Assembly (NCBI GenBank): GCA_030015575.1
Contig: CM057346.1
Location: 559,370,315-559,434,314, forward strand
Origin: Agapanthus africanus
Lineage: Eukaryota > Streptophyta > Magnoliopsida > Asparagales > Amaryllidaceae
Reading direction: 5' to 3'
DNA length: 64,000 nt
Below are positions 1-12,240 of the stretch, piece after piece. A program made the position numbers and the translations under genes. How positions within the stretch are numbered: position 1 is the first letter of the stretch; each line of letters opens with the position of its first letter. A model generated the notes under the pieces. It made no database searches, was not told where the DNA came from, and worked only from the letters and a program-made list of their open reading frames with translations.

Positions 1-522
1 GGTCGATGAACTAACCTGTACACATGTCACCAGGGAACTGCTATCTGACGTCTGGTATAATCCCAACTAGCAGGTTCCCGGCGAGTCCTGCCCGGTGTAC
101 TCATAACCCAATGAGCACCTGTATACATCTTAGGTGAACCAACTGACACCAGTGGCTTGTGAGACCGGCCACCGCCCCTCGTCGGGGTCTCGACTGTATA
201 CACTAGTCTACTCTGGAGAATCGATGCCCTGTCTCGAAACTCCCATGACTAGGGACCTTTTAAGGATGTGCTTATAGACTCCAGCTCTCACTTATATGAT
301 CGCCCTCATACTGCTGGTAGTCAAGCAAGAATCCTAGGGGCTCTATCAACGTGTAATAGCGACTCATAAGGTCGCCTAAAGCAGTACACGATGATAAAGA
401 TAAACCAGATAGCATACTATCATCTCGAGTAAGACTGTCCTACTGGGACATGTCCTCCCCTCAATCATTGCAATCACGTGCCTGTGATCCAATAATTGAC
501 TCTGAGGGCACTATCTCCAACA
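1..522 (-). mobile_element. 3' LTR (partial) of LARD-like Copia-type element
   Basis: This stretch is repeated without any indel at 7832-8353; by reading both copies I count 3 substitutions in 522 bases. It ends in CA at 522 and is followed by a minus-strand polypurine tract, so it is the 3' LTR of an element transcribed right to left (LTR start TGTTGGAGATAG on the minus strand). The rest of this LTR lies left of the window. The near-identity of the LTRs implies a recent insertion. Confidence 0.9.
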
Positions 523-532
523 ATCTCCCACT
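523..532 (-). other. Polypurine tract of the LARD-like element
   Basis: On the minus strand the bases read AGTGGGAGAT immediately before the LTR start TGTTGG. Copia-type plant elements commonly have a GTGGGAGA tract here, where it primes plus-strand DNA synthesis. Its position exactly next to the LTR end fixes element orientation as minus. Confidence 0.8.
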
Positions 533-3119
533 TGCACTCAAGGCTAATTATTACGATGTCGCATACTCACAGCCCGTGTGATACCGAACACCCAACTCCT
601 CTACTAGTCAGTCTCACAAAGCTCGTTTATGAAACTATTGCGTTCGAGGAATAACCTCAGTGAGTGGATCCGCTGTGATGTTTCTTTCTGTCTCTCTATA
701 TCCCATGTTCGCGGAGAAGGCCATCTCCCGAAATGAGCAATCCTGTCTTAGAATGTGTCTGGATGTCTGATGGGACCTAGCTCATAAATGAACTCCAAAT
801 CCAAACTTCTTAGACTGTATCGTCAATTGAACTTAATCAGTATCTTGCGTCATGCCTTCCCTCAGTATCCATCTGGACCACCTGTCCAAAATACCGCCCC
901 TCGTCAGAGGGAAAAACTATAACTCTGACAGCCACTCTGCCATCCAGGTCACCTTGGGAAGTCTGGAATGATAACTGTCTCCCAAAGGAGGATGCTGTTA
1001 TCATATCCCTAGAACATCAACTTATGTTCTAAAACTGCTTCCGACTGTTTCTCCAGGATTGGATTAATATCAACTTATTGCACCTACTGCAAGAACAACA
1101 TCTGGTGTGGTACTTGACATATCATGATTGACTCAATTGCCTAAGCAAGTGATCTGCCAATCATGCACATCCCTCTCCCCTTTAGTCTGTAAGACACCTT
1201 TAGAGAGGGTGACTCCATTACCTGCAGGTACACCACCATGCCAGGAGTCGTCCATTCTAAATACTCTTAGAATGCTGTCTAAGTACCCTGATTGGGAAAC
1301 CACCCAAATCTAGATCTAAAACCATAGATCTAGTTACCAGAATGTCTGATGTAATATCCAAGTCCTTTGTGGAGAAACCACTGTGTGACGACCAAAGTAT
1401 AACCGATCGTAGTATAGGAATATCACTTCCTACTCTGTGTATGTCATCAAATACCAGGACATCACACCCTACTACCTTCTTAACAGATCCATCCCCTATT
1501 CTGATGAAGTCAAATCTATGACTGTCACATCAGAAATAGATGATCTATCTCCGCTATATCTGCTTTAGTCTATAAATAGACATAAGCCTGATATCCACCA
1601 ATGCTTCCGCTGCTCCCACTGACTATGACAACCCTCTGGCAGAGTCATATAGACGTGCACTTCTAAAACTAGTTCAGAACGACGCTATACTCATCCTCCT
1701 GCCGGGTCTCACAGTCTGAACAACAGCAATGGCAAGTCTGGGTAAACAAGAACCTCCCTGTCACCGTCCTTGAGTATACCGAAGTACCTCTCGGGTGCCT
1801 GAAGTTACCCACCATATCTGCGGAGTGGCCAATGGAATGTCAAACCAGATTGAAGCTTTAGGTTCTTATCAAATATTCAGTAATCGTTTGCGGTTCTGGA
1901 ATCACTTCCAGTTCTACCATACTCCCACTACTGTTTTCTGAAAAAGTCCATTTTTATTAAAACTGTGGCGAGTCAAGAACAATATCACTACTGATCTTCC
2001 AGATGGTAGAAAGTCAACCCTCGTCATAGCCCGGGTCAACCCACAAACAGCCATTACAGAAACGTGCCTTGAGTTATCCGGATTCTGGTTTTAAGCATAA
2101 GCCGGACAACTCCCCGTACCTTAACAATGTCAAGATATGAACTGTTCTATATCCAAGAAACAGAGGCACTGATTTAATTGAACCAGATTCAAATCATGCA
2201 GCTGTTACCAGTGCATGTCTACTAAATAGAAGGAGGCCGATCAGCGTTACTCAACTTAGGAATGCTTCCAATTATGAGTAACCAGAAAGAGAAGCAAGTT
2301 CTCTTAAATATTACTATCATCTGAATGCCATATACAAGTATCATATCTTCGATTACCTTGAAGAATCCTGATACTTGCAATACCTGGTTCTCTACTTTAT
2401 TCATATACTTATAACTTCTCAAAATTCGGACCCTGTGTTTCTACGAAACACCTGTCTAAAAACCAGAGAAGTCATACGTAAACCGAATATAGTACGAGGA
2501 CCAACCCCTCTGTCCTAATGGACATTGGACAATATACAATACTCTGCATAAGTCCCCTGAGTCTAGTGACTCATTCACTGTGTGTCGTAGGTTGAAAACT
2601 GTACTTTTGGTTAAGAAGAATTACACCGCTGTTCAATACTCCTTACCTAACCATCCACTGGTTTAGGTAAATGTCATAGACATAATTTCAAAAAGGTATG
2701 TCTCACTCTATAAAAATAGACGTACAGATATATCAATTTGAAATTGGTGCACAACAACGGATATTCAAAACCAAATATTTACCGACCGACAAACAACCCA
2801 GGTGGCTTCCTCAAATATCACCAATTCCAACGAATCCCGATATAATGAGGATGGTCACCTAATTCCCAATAACTTACTCCCCCTCATCAACTGTAAAACC
2901 ATACAGATGTGAGACTCATACCTGGTAAATACATACCCTGGAGTAAGTATCTAATCGGGAAATCAGTTTTCTTTTAACAGTACACAGTGAAACTGAAACA
3001 TTGAAATGTTTCGATGGGGTATCCTGGTATTCCTAGTAATGCCTCTTCCATTGTCCAGATTCACAACTGCAACCTTATATCTCTTTGCCATCTCTCCAAA
3101 TCCCTTTATATGTCTTTAG

Positions 3120-3860
3120 TCATTACCTTCTGTACACCCCTTTAGGCCAAATGGTTTTCTTCCTTCCCTACCGTTCGGCACCAGCCTATGGTTTGGAAGA
3201 AGACTATCCAATAAGCATAATGGGTGTACTGTCCTAATCCTAGGAGCACTCGCAACGCGAGAGAAGGTGAAGATAAAAGACACCTGAATGAACTTTATTC
3301 CTATTTCTCCTGAACGAGAATCCATTCCCGAACTGGAACAAGTTCCTTTCGAGTTCGTATATAACCATACGATGGATTATCCAATAAACTGGGATCTTCG
3401 TAGTGATACGGAGTGTCCAGGAGAAATACAAAGCTGATTTAGGATTGGCGAAGAAATACTTGGTTTGGTCGTGAATATCAGTCGCAATTTACTTTGCCCT
3501 CTTACTAATCCCTTTCTTTGTCTTAACTTAATACCTTCTGTACACCGTTTAGGCTAACTGGTTTTCTTCATTCCCCACCGTTCGGCACCAGCCTAAGCTT
3601 TGAAAGAAGACTATCCAATTTGCGTAATAGGTGTACTATCTCTTAAGCCAAGGAGTACTCGCAATCTGAGAGAGAAGGTAAAAGGAAAAGACAACTGAAT
3701 AGTCCTATTCGTTTTCTCCAGAACCTGAAACCATCCTCGAATTCCTTCGAGTTTGTATATAACCATACGATGGTTTTGTCCAATGGAAGTGGACGTTCGT
3801 AGTAATACGGGGTGTCCTGGAGAAAAGGGTAAAAGTAGGAGTGGCAATGAGGTTTGCAAC
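3120..3860. repeat. Tandem duplication of about 400 bp inside the LARD interior
   Basis: The segment starting near 3129 (ttctgtacacccctttaggc) recurs near 3536 with scattered substitutions and small indels, and the tail near 3376-3430 recurs near 3775-3830. The offset is about 400-408 bases. Two copies are visible; they are clearly diverged, so the duplication is older than the last insertion of the element. Confidence 0.7.
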
Positions 3861-4249
3861 TCTGACAATCCAAAAGCCAGTGTTAAGAAGGTTCGGTCAA
3901 CTTGGTCACTGAGTCATAGTCTAGGGTCGGGTCAATGGTCGCTGCCAAAGAGAGAGAGAAAAGAAACACTCAGCGTGCACTCTAACCTAGATCAGAATGG
4001 TTATCACTTTATCTAATCAGGAAACCTCCCACTGTAACGTCAAATTCTTCCCCAAACCTGAAAGAAGAATTAGCCGGGATCACCCGAGGAGTAAACCAAC
4101 TCATCAGTGGGAATCGGGATCCAACTATCATCGCATGATAACGTGACGGAATCCGCTCACGCTATCACACTCCAGAAGGTATGCGCATATCTGGCAAGTT
4201 TCAGTTCTTTTGAAACTCCCGATGTGGATTTTTGCCCCATGCTCTTATG

Positions 4250-4815
4250 ACCTTGACTAAGGCCAACAAATCATAAGTCACATGTCAAGTTCTACCCGTC
4301 ATTGTCCAGGTTGATTTGAACCCACCCGTACAAGCCCTTGACTAGGGCCAACAAGGCTATACGACTGTCCCAAACCAACGCATCTATCTATGCAGCATAT
4401 GAACACCCAATAGCTACCAAACACTGTGCCTTGACTATGGCCAACAAACACAGCTTGAATACTATTGACTATCCATATGAAACGACGGAGGGCTACGAAT
4501 GGTTTCTGGCGAAAACCTTTAACGTAATGAACTTGATATCGTTGAAGGAACAGATAGCTTTTAAAAATATAGTGACGAAAACCTTTGCTAAAGAGGTCAC
4601 TCCCGGTGAAGGGATCTCGGCTCTTTCCCCGTAGAATGAGGTGCAGGATATTCCAACTGAATACCACGATGCAAAGCAAAAGTAATCGGCTATAGTGAAG
4701 TTATTGCCCTGACGCAAACTTTTGTCCAAGGGATCACTCCCGGTGAAGGAATCTCGGCCCTTGCCTCGTCGACTGAGGAGCAGGATATTCTAACTGAATA
4801 CCACTGTGCAAAATA
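4250..4815. repeat. Short tandem repeats inside the LARD interior
   Basis: A motif like cttgactagggccaacaa occurs near 4252, 4337 and 4432. Downstream, a unit containing cactcccggtgaaggg and gaggatattctaactgaat-like sequence at 4597-4680 is repeated at 4735-4818 with an offset near 138. No coding role is evident. Confidence 0.6.
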
Positions 4816-5164
4816 AAAGAGAACGCCCTTGCAATAACAGCCTTTTGAAAAGTGTTCCAACAACATCAGATTAGGTTTGTTAATCTTGCATTGATCCGAA
4901 TCAACGCAGTCCCATCAATTGATCACACCACAAAGAACGAAAATATACTGATATACGTATATGCCATCCGCATTCGTCACTGGGTCCCGTCATCACCCGT
5001 TAGGTTAGCTAACTAACGACAGAGCGGGGACTGGACTAGCGCGGATACAAAACATATACAACATCTACTAGTATATATATTATATATAATTTTCGCTCAA
5101 GGCGTGATAAAAATGCAACAACACAGAAATATATAGCAACACAGATCAATATAGATATCTGGGA

Positions 5165-5510
5165 TCCCCGAGTTTCACAGAGCCGCTGCTGAAACCCGAC
5201 GTTACCCTGGTCGTGTGGATAGCCTGTGCAATGAAATCCCTAGACCCCTACGGGCGCGGCAAGTTACCCGCCAAAACCTGAAGCGAGGCAGCCCCCTTCA
5301 GCAACGTGAATGGACCACCCAGCACTTCACGGAATCCGGTAACTTGGGCACCCCTCCTGGGTCAATCCTATACTCCCTACGAGTGCGGCGAATAGCCCGC
5401 CAATTCTAGAGTGAAGCCCCCTCCGTCTCAATGCCATGAGATGCGGGCTCGTTGCCATTTAGAACCCGGCTATCCGTGCACCCCTCCGCGGGGTAATCCT
5501 AGTACAGAAA
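5165..5510. repeat. Three degenerate repeats with gcggcaagttacccgccaa-like hairpins
   Basis: Related blocks around 5215-5300, 5340-5420 and 5455-5500 share the order: amino-acid-neutral GC-rich stretch, cacccctcc(g/t)gggt(c)aatcct, and a gcgg...ccgcc inverted pair. The blocks are diverged. They are untranslated as far as I can see and probably structural repeats of the element. Confidence 0.45.
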
Positions 5511-6230
5511 GTAAAAATATACATACAACGGGTACATCGACGGCAACCTGGTCGTGTCCCAAAAGAATAATACAAACAGGCAGTGACGGCAGTCCACATG
5601 TCGGATGCTCGCCCCGCAATATCAAATGTACATATAAAACAAAACTGTACTAACATTGCATCCAGGCTATCCCCCACGACCGATCCGCAACAACACAGCA
5701 CAATCACAGAACATCAACGTGAATGTCACGTTCGCAAATCCGTCTAACCGGGCTATAGCAGTTAGACTGGATTTACCGATCAAGTGACATTCACGGTCGC
5801 AGATATAATGTAAATACTGTGAACTGGCATGTTTAAAATATCCGATCGAACAAATTCTATCAAAGTGGGCCCCAAGCAGAACTGCAGCACTTACAGAAAA
5901 TCTGGGCCCAAAAATAATATCCCAAAACCCCTATTTCCAAGTCCAAAGCCTACTGGGAAATTTTGGTGCAATGAGCACACCTTCCCGCCGCGGAACCGCG
6001 GCCAAACGAGGGGTTTGGCCGCGTTTCCGCGGCCGTACTAAGCGATCACTGCATCAAATTTTACCAGAAGTCTTAGAATTTCATGCTTGTCTTTCTGCAA
6101 TGACCTGAAAAATTTTTGAAGCAGAAAAAATTTCGACAGAAAACACAATGCATTGAAAATACGGTTTTTGGGGATTTTTGTTCGATCGAGTTCTAAACAT
6201 ACTAGAGCAGGCTAGGCATGGTTAATGGCG

Positions 6231-6244
6231 TGGCTCTGATACCA
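6231..6244 (-). other. Primer-binding site, initiator tRNA-Met type
   Basis: The minus strand reads TGGTATCAGAGCCA here. TGGTATCAGAGC is the usual plant primer-binding site complementary to the 3' end of initiator methionine tRNA. It lies one base from the inner edge of the right LTR (6246), so the right LTR is the 5' LTR and the element is transcribed on the minus strand. Confidence 0.9.
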
Positions 6245-6245
6245 A

Positions 6246-8353
6246 TGTAAGTCCGCGGCGGCGCCCCGGCCGTCGAACCGACGCCGGAAACGCGGAAACA
6301 AAAACTTTCGAAAACTATTGAACCAGCACCACCGCGCACTTTTCACCCGGATCGGGCCATTAACCTAGCAACTAGCAAAGTAAAAGACGGGTAGAGAGTT
6401 ATACCAAGCGATCCGTGTCCTTCGGTCTTCGTCTCCACTCCGATCTCCCGCGGAAACTCCGTTCATCTCCTCCTCGTCGGAAAGGGCACCACGTAGCCGG
6501 AATCTTTTACGGGCTCCCACCTCTGGACCGAGGCAACTCGGGCGCGAAGTTGGCTAGCCGACGCGTCCAAGGGATGCTATAGAATAGTGTAGTAGCCATG
6601 TCTCTTTGGGGTTTATGGAAGTTGCCATGGATGTGGAGGAAGTGAATGAACTTTGGAGATGGCTATGGAATTTGATGCAACATGAGAATGAGAATGATTT
6701 TTCACCCCTCACAAAATGATCCTCACCCGCTCTCCATGGTGTGGCCGGCCCATCATCCTCCATGGTGGAGATGATGGAATTAAAATTATCAAGGAGAAAA
6801 GAAAAGATAATGCAAGGGAAAAGGTCACACCCACTTCTCATCTCATCAAATCACTAAACCATCACATGAAAGCAAAGAATGGACAAGAAAAGAATCTCAT
6901 CATGAGAGAACAATCATGATGCCTCACATATGCATGAAAGCCCTCCATAAATAAGTTATTTGCAAACTGCAAATAACACCCTCCAACGAAAAGTCCGGCC
7001 GCGAAGGAATAAAGGAAAACCGGCCGGAACGGAATGCAAACTGGCAACTTCAGAAAACGTGATCCCGTAATAAATTACAGGAAAACCCCACTACTGCATA
7101 TACATGCCCGCATTTGTATTCCCACTGAACACAAATGCAAAGAGACAAAACTACACCATCTAATACTAGAATCTGGCTTAAACCAAAGCCGGCTAGTAAA
7201 AACCGTCCGATCATGATCCGTGCAATACCGCACGTATCTGATCGAACCCTGCCATATCTCCATACGGCCTCTACAGCGTTTCGCCCGAAACCTGAGTAAC
7301 TGAGTGTGGTGGACTCTAAAGACTCGTCAATACTATGGCTGTGGATTTAACCACTAGCACGTCAGAGGTATAAGCCAATACGTGACGGGCTACCAGGTAT
7401 TGACCAAAAGGGACGTCGATGAGCGAACTCATCCTGACACCCTACTGAGCCTGTCAGTGACAATATCCGTACAGTCCGGTCCGTTCGTCTATGAGCATCG
7501 CATGGCGGGCCTAGGGGGTTGGTAAAAGTCAGACCCTCAATGGCGGTACAAGTCGTGTCGGAGTGTAGCCCAGAACACCCTGAGATACTACTGGAATACC
7601 TACCAGCAAATCTCCTGCCTTGGCCAAGGACTTTTCATGTTCTGGCTCTCCTAGACACAGCGCGACCTCACCCCCAATACCGGGAGAGACGAACCCCTGC
7701 CGATCCACTTACTGCCTCCATGTGGCTCGGGACTGTACCCAACTAAAACCTGTTTGCACGACTCCTTTGAGCCGTGGTAGGGTAGTAATCAAAGCACAGT
7801 AGGAACTCACACGAGACAAATGACGATCTCAGGTCGATGAACTAACCTGTACACATGTCACCAGGGAACTGCTATCTGACGTCTGGTATAATCCCAACTA
7901 GCAGGTTCCCGGCGAGTCCTGCCCGGTGTACTCATAACCCAATGAGCACCTGTATACATCTTAGGTGAACCAACTGACACCAGTGGCTTGTGAGACCGGC
8001 CACCGCCCCTCGTCGGGGTCTCGACTGTATACACTAGTCTACTCTGGAGAATCGATGCCCTGTCTCGAAACTCCCACGACTAGGGACCTTTTAAGGATGT
8101 GCTTATAGACTCCAGCTCTCACTTATATGATCGCCCTCATACTGCTGGTAGTCAAGCAAGAATTCTAGGGGCTCTATCAACATGTAATAGCGACTCATAA
8201 GGTCGCCTAAAGCAGTACACGATGATAAAGATAAACCAGATAGCATACTATCATCTCGAGTAAGACTGTCCTACTGGGACATGTCCTCCCCTCAATCATT
8301 GCAATCACGTGCCTGTGATCCAATAATTGACTCTGAGGGCACTATCTCCAACA
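6246..8353 (-). mobile_element. 5' LTR of LARD-like Copia-type element (2108 bp)
   Basis: The LTR is bounded by TG at 6246 and CA at 8353 on the plus strand. Its inner edge is fixed by the adjacent primer-binding site and its outer edge by the point where the match to the left copy ends (ctatctccaaca then different sequence). The outer edge breaks straight into the coding-like sequence of an older gypsy element, so this copy inserted into that element. The left target-site copy is outside the window. Confidence 0.9.
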
Positions 8354-9163
8354 CCCGCGATACCCGAAGCTGCCATCCCAAAGCGGATATCCATCCCGGC
8401 TCAAGCGGACGAAATCATTGGAAAGGCTCCTCCTTCCAAGAAGTCAGTTTTTACAAGGCTGGCCATTCCGGTTGCTGCTCCAGGCGAGGTCCTCAAAGCT
8501 GTTTCCCCTTCCCAGAGGTTTGTCTTTGACAGATTAGACATTGCTTCTCAACGGGTGTCAGTTTTCGACAGGCTAGCACCGATAACAGTCTCTCCTCAAA
8601 GCAGGGGGCATGAAGAAGCTTATCCAACAACGGAGGTGATTTCATCCGCACGACATGCTCGACGTCGCCACTGGTGCCGAGTGAGGAAAGTTAGGGGCAA
8701 TTCCCCTTCTGGACTGACTCCGCCGGCTCCAGCGATGGAAGTTGACGCTGCTGTTTCAACCGGGAACAGCTTTGAACTACTTAATAAGGTGCGCAGAAAT
8801 TCGCCAACTGCGGTGCTGAAGAGAACTCCTTCACCTGTGGAGAATACTCCAGAGAAGAAGCTGGAGCAGCCCCCTCAACGGCTGTCCTCTAAAATTTACA
8901 AGATCTGGCGACAGGTCCAGAAGTCGGTGATTGATCAAGACTATCTCCGCCGACAGAAAAAAATGAAGGTTCGGCAGGAGAAGGATTACTCCGTCAAGGC
9001 ACAAAAAGCAACAGCTGCTTAGGTGCCCACTACAACGGCCCCCTCAACTTCGACCACTCTAAAAAGAAGGAGGTCGGGGAAGATCCCTGCGTCTTTGGCA
9101 AATCGCAAAGACACTGAATCTAAACGCCCTAAGTCTGGGGGCATGGTGGTGCACACTGTCTAT
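8354..9163 (+). pseudogene. Gypsy-associated ORF with VFDRL repeats, broken
   Basis: After the LARD LTR the plus strand stays open in one frame, with an in-frame TAG at 9020. The deduced protein is basic and rich in S, P and K. It has three related short motifs (SVFTRL, FVFDRL, SVFDRL) about 20 residues apart, followed by an arginine-rich patch (ARRRHW) and a lysine-rich tail (RRQKKMKVRQEK). Similar VFDRL-type motifs are known from plant Ty3/gypsy gag-pol polyproteins, so I read this as part of the disrupted gypsy element rather than a host gene. The apparent methionine start for this frame lies inside the LARD LTR and is artificial. The true 5' end was separated by the LARD insertion and lies left of the window. 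Confidence 0.6.
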
Positions 9164-11778
9164 ATGGCATCCGGGAAAGAGGATAGCCGTGCTTCGACGG
9201 ATCTCCGACCGCTCACCTGATCCGTAACAAAAGCCCAGGAGCAACAACAGAAGCTTCAAGAAATGATGACTGCAATGGCCGCACTTACCGGGCCAAAAGA
9301 AAGCCCGAAGGCGTCATCGGAACAACGCCACGAGCAAGAAACTGATGCCGAGTTCTTTCGGAGAATGCTTGAAAAGAAAGATAAAGAGGCCGCGGAACAA
9401 GCGGCCAATATAAAACAAATAGCCTTTCTGTTCCAAGATATGGTGGGCATGATGATACAACCGGATCCTCCGGCTGAAGACCCTCCGATTGTCCTTGAAG
9501 ATGACAGAGGGGAGACATCTAATCCTCCTCCGGCTCTTTCAGCAGCCAATGAAGAAACCATTTCCAAGACCGCACTGGATGACTATATAGCTCAGCAAAT
9601 ACGAGCTCATCAGGCGAGTGAGCGGCTGGGCAAATTGTCAAAACTGGACGACCCTATCCGAGCTGGTATGACCAAATCAGTTACCCGCCGGGATATACGA
9701 TCCCTAAGTTCCATGTATATAAAGGGACAGGAAATCCGCATCAGCATGTCGCTCAATTCAGGGCCTTATGCGGCAATACTGGAGGCAATGACAAATTGTT
9801 GCTTCGACAATTCGTCGGCAGCTTAGCAGAAACAGCTTTTGAATGGTATTCAGAGCTACCTAATGACTCTGTCAAAACATTTGCGGAGATGGAGCTACTG
9901 TTTACACAAAGATTCACGAGTGCTAGTGGACGCATCCCGATAACAGCACTGATCAATGCCAGGATAAGGCCAGGCAAAACGTGGGTCCAATATGCAACAC
10001 GATGGCGGAACCTATGGTCAAAATGCGAACAACGTATCGAAGAAGCGCCAGCGGTGGGCATGTTCTTGGGCACTCTCGATTCGCAGGCGACTATATCCCA
10101 ATTCATGATGTTCTTCAGGCCGATCACTTTTCAGGCCTTGATCGACAAATTAGCCCAAATGGACCAGATCATGGACCGTCTCCTCCAAAACTGGACTCTC
10201 GAAATGAGAAGAAAGGAAAAGCGATCGTTGTTGCCAATACTCAACAACAGCCGAGCAAATCAAAGCCGGTTGCTCGCCAAAACAACATGCGTCCACGCCC
10301 ATCCCTCGAAGAGAGACTGGGACGTCCTTACTCGTTTCCTTAGAATAAAACAAGGAAACTGTTCGAGCTGGCCACGTGCAACGGACTCATCAATCTGCCG
10401 AGTCCAAAACGTCTGTTGCAGCCAGGCGATCTCAATAATCCCGATTATTGCCCTTACCACCACACGGTAAGTCACCCGATCGAGGACTATTTCGTCTTTA
10501 AGGGATGGTTCGAGGATCAGTACCTACAAGGCAAGTTCGCGTTGTCTGAAAAGTGGAAAGTAAACCCACCATAGCCGCACACTTCAAAGAAGACGGACAC
10601 GCCGGGGGCAGCTTGTTCTTTTGTTGAAGACGAAAACGATAGAGAAGACTCATTATACGAATCCGAAGACTACGTAGCGAGTTGTCATATGATCTCTCAC
10701 TCACTAATAGATGATGAAGAGGCTCCTTGCGCCGAGAAACCGTGGGCGGACCCCGAACCAGAAATTCTGCGGCCGTCAGACGAGATGATCGATGCCTTCC
10801 TGAATGAGATTCGTCTGAAAGTTAAAGCCAATCAAGAGCGTGAGATGGCCATACTAGGAGCCAAACACCGACTACTAGATCAAAGAGTCGAGGAAAAGGT
10901 TTGCTAAAGCCATATCAATGGGAATGAAGCTACCGCCCTCTGAAGAAAACACTCTCGATGGAGTAGAGATGCATCCTAATTATTGCTTGTATCATCAGAA
11001 GATCGCACATCCCACTGAAGACTGTGACTCCTTTAAGTGCTGGTGGCAAGGGTATGTCGCTCACAGGCAACACGTCAACAGAACAAAGCGGGAAGCTCGT
11101 AGACAGCGAAAAAATACGACGGATGAGCATAAAAGAATCGCCGGCAATTGTCATAGGGATGATCCTGGGGGATCACGAGTTCTCACCTTCGGGAGCGACT
11201 CTGATGAAAAAGTAGCCCTCGGCCCTCTCTTCAAGGAGCCTATCTTTGAAGAATTGAAGAATTGCGAGAGCATTCAGCCGTACAATTGCACGATACCCGG
11301 AGAGAATCTTGGACCCACAAACAACGAAGCGAACAAAAAGGATAAAGGAAAGGGAAAAATGCCCTTCGTCGCTAACACTCAACAACAATCGAGTGGCCCT
11401 AGACCGGTTGTTCGTCAAAACAATATGCATCCACGCATATCCCTCAAGGAGAGGCTAGGACGTCCTTACTCGTTTCTTCAAGATAAAACAAGGAGACTGT
11501 TCGAGCTAGCAGTACGCGACAGACTCATCAATCTGCCGAGTCCAAAACGTCCGTTGCAACCAGGCGATGTCAACGACCCCAATTATTGCCCTTACCACCA
11601 AACGGTAAGTCACCTGATCGAGAATTGCTACGTCTTCAAAAACTGGGTTGAAGACCAATACCAAAAAGGCAAGTTCGCGTTGTCCGACAACTGGAAGGTG
11701 AACCCGCCACAACCACATGCTCCGAGAAAGATGGATGCGCCGGGGGCATCATGCTTATTCATAGGGAAATCCCCATAG
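9164..11778 (+). pseudogene. gag: Ty3/gypsy gag, frameshifted and partly duplicated
   Basis: A plausible start is the ATG at 9164 (MASGKEDSRAST), as gypsy gags often begin with a short S/T-rich leader. An in-frame TGA follows at 9218. The frame then reads through a coiled-coil-like charged region and shifts near 9690-9720 into the conserved gag capsid core, where VYKGTGNPHQHVAQF, FEWYSEL and LLFTQRF are visible (9700-9930). Further shifts occur after about 10200. Downstream are three zinc-knuckle-like motifs of form C-x2-H-x4-H-x4-C (10984-11028, 11587-11628, and one near 10458 that has lost the last Cys). The final frame 10918-11778 is open for 286 codons and ends in TAG. No protease or pol follows, so the element lacks its own replication enzymes. 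Confidence 0.8.
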
Positions 11779-11780
11779 AC
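10230..11780 (+). repeat. Duplicated gag 3' segment, offset about 1.14 kb
   Basis: The block near 10277 (ERLGRPYSF, NLPSPKR and PYHxTVSH in translation) recurs from about 11416 with the same motif order (RQNNMxPR, LGRPYSF, CPYHxTVSH, GKFALS, NPPxPH). The upstream copy is frameshifted and has lost one zinc-binding Cys; the downstream copy is open. This is a segmental duplication inside gag. Confidence 0.75.
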
Positions 11781-11789
11781 CGAAAAGTC

Positions 11790-12240
11790 AGCAAACTAGA
11801 GATTCGTCTCAAATATGGCGACAGCGGACCGAAACGTCCTTAAACTAATGGTGGACCACTACGTCCTAAAACTAGCTGACGACCGAAACGCCTTTAAACT
11901 TCTACCGCAGCATCCTCAGGCTGACGAGATAAAAAAATATAATAAAAATAAATAAATAAAAAAAAAGAACGGTATGTCCATAAGCAAAATGGGCACGGAT
12001 GAAAACCCAAAAGGGCTCCATGAGTAAAAACAGCAGGGCTACCGGCGAGTGTTCGTGAAAACCTGAAAGGGCGCGACCTCGTTAAAAAAAAGAGGAATAA
12101 AAAAAAATAAATAAATAAAAAGAACGATATGTCCATAAGCAAAGTGGGCATGGATGAAAACTCGAAAGGGCTCCGTGAGTAAAAATAGCAGGGCTACCGG
12201 CGAGTGTTTTTGAAAACCCGAAAGGGCGCAATCTCGTTAA
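11790..12240 (+). repeat. A-rich region with a two-copy repeat of about 155 bp
   Basis: An A/T-rich tract (ataaaaataaataaataaa) followed by aagaacggtatgtccataag, agggctccatgagtaaaaa and cagggctaccggcgagtg occurs at about 11955-12090 and again at about 12110-12240 with few changes. No coding potential is visible. The preceding bases 11800-11910 contain cctcaaacta-type short repeats resembling those in the 72-bp array at 21205. Confidence 0.6.

Larger units (their letters stand above)
523..6245 (-). mobile_element. Internal region of non-coding LTR element (LARD-like)
   Basis: This 5.7 kb lies between the polypurine tract and the primer-binding site of one element. No open frame longer than about 126 codons occurs and I recognise no gag, protease, integrase, reverse transcriptase or RNase H motif on either strand. 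It contains several internal duplications listed separately. An intact pair of LTRs, a primer site and a polypurine tract around a long non-coding interior is the definition of a large retrotransposon derivative, which must be mobilised by proteins of another element. A very degraded Copia polyprotein cannot be excluded without a profile search. Confidence 0.75.

Noticed and set aside
4299..4679. 126-codon minus-strand frame in the LARD interior
   Set aside because: It overlaps short tandem repeats, has no recognisable motif and a competing frame on the other strand.
8327..8353. Methionine start of the frame running into the VFDRL protein
   Set aside because: It lies inside the LARD LTR; the first residues come from the inserted element and not from the original gene.
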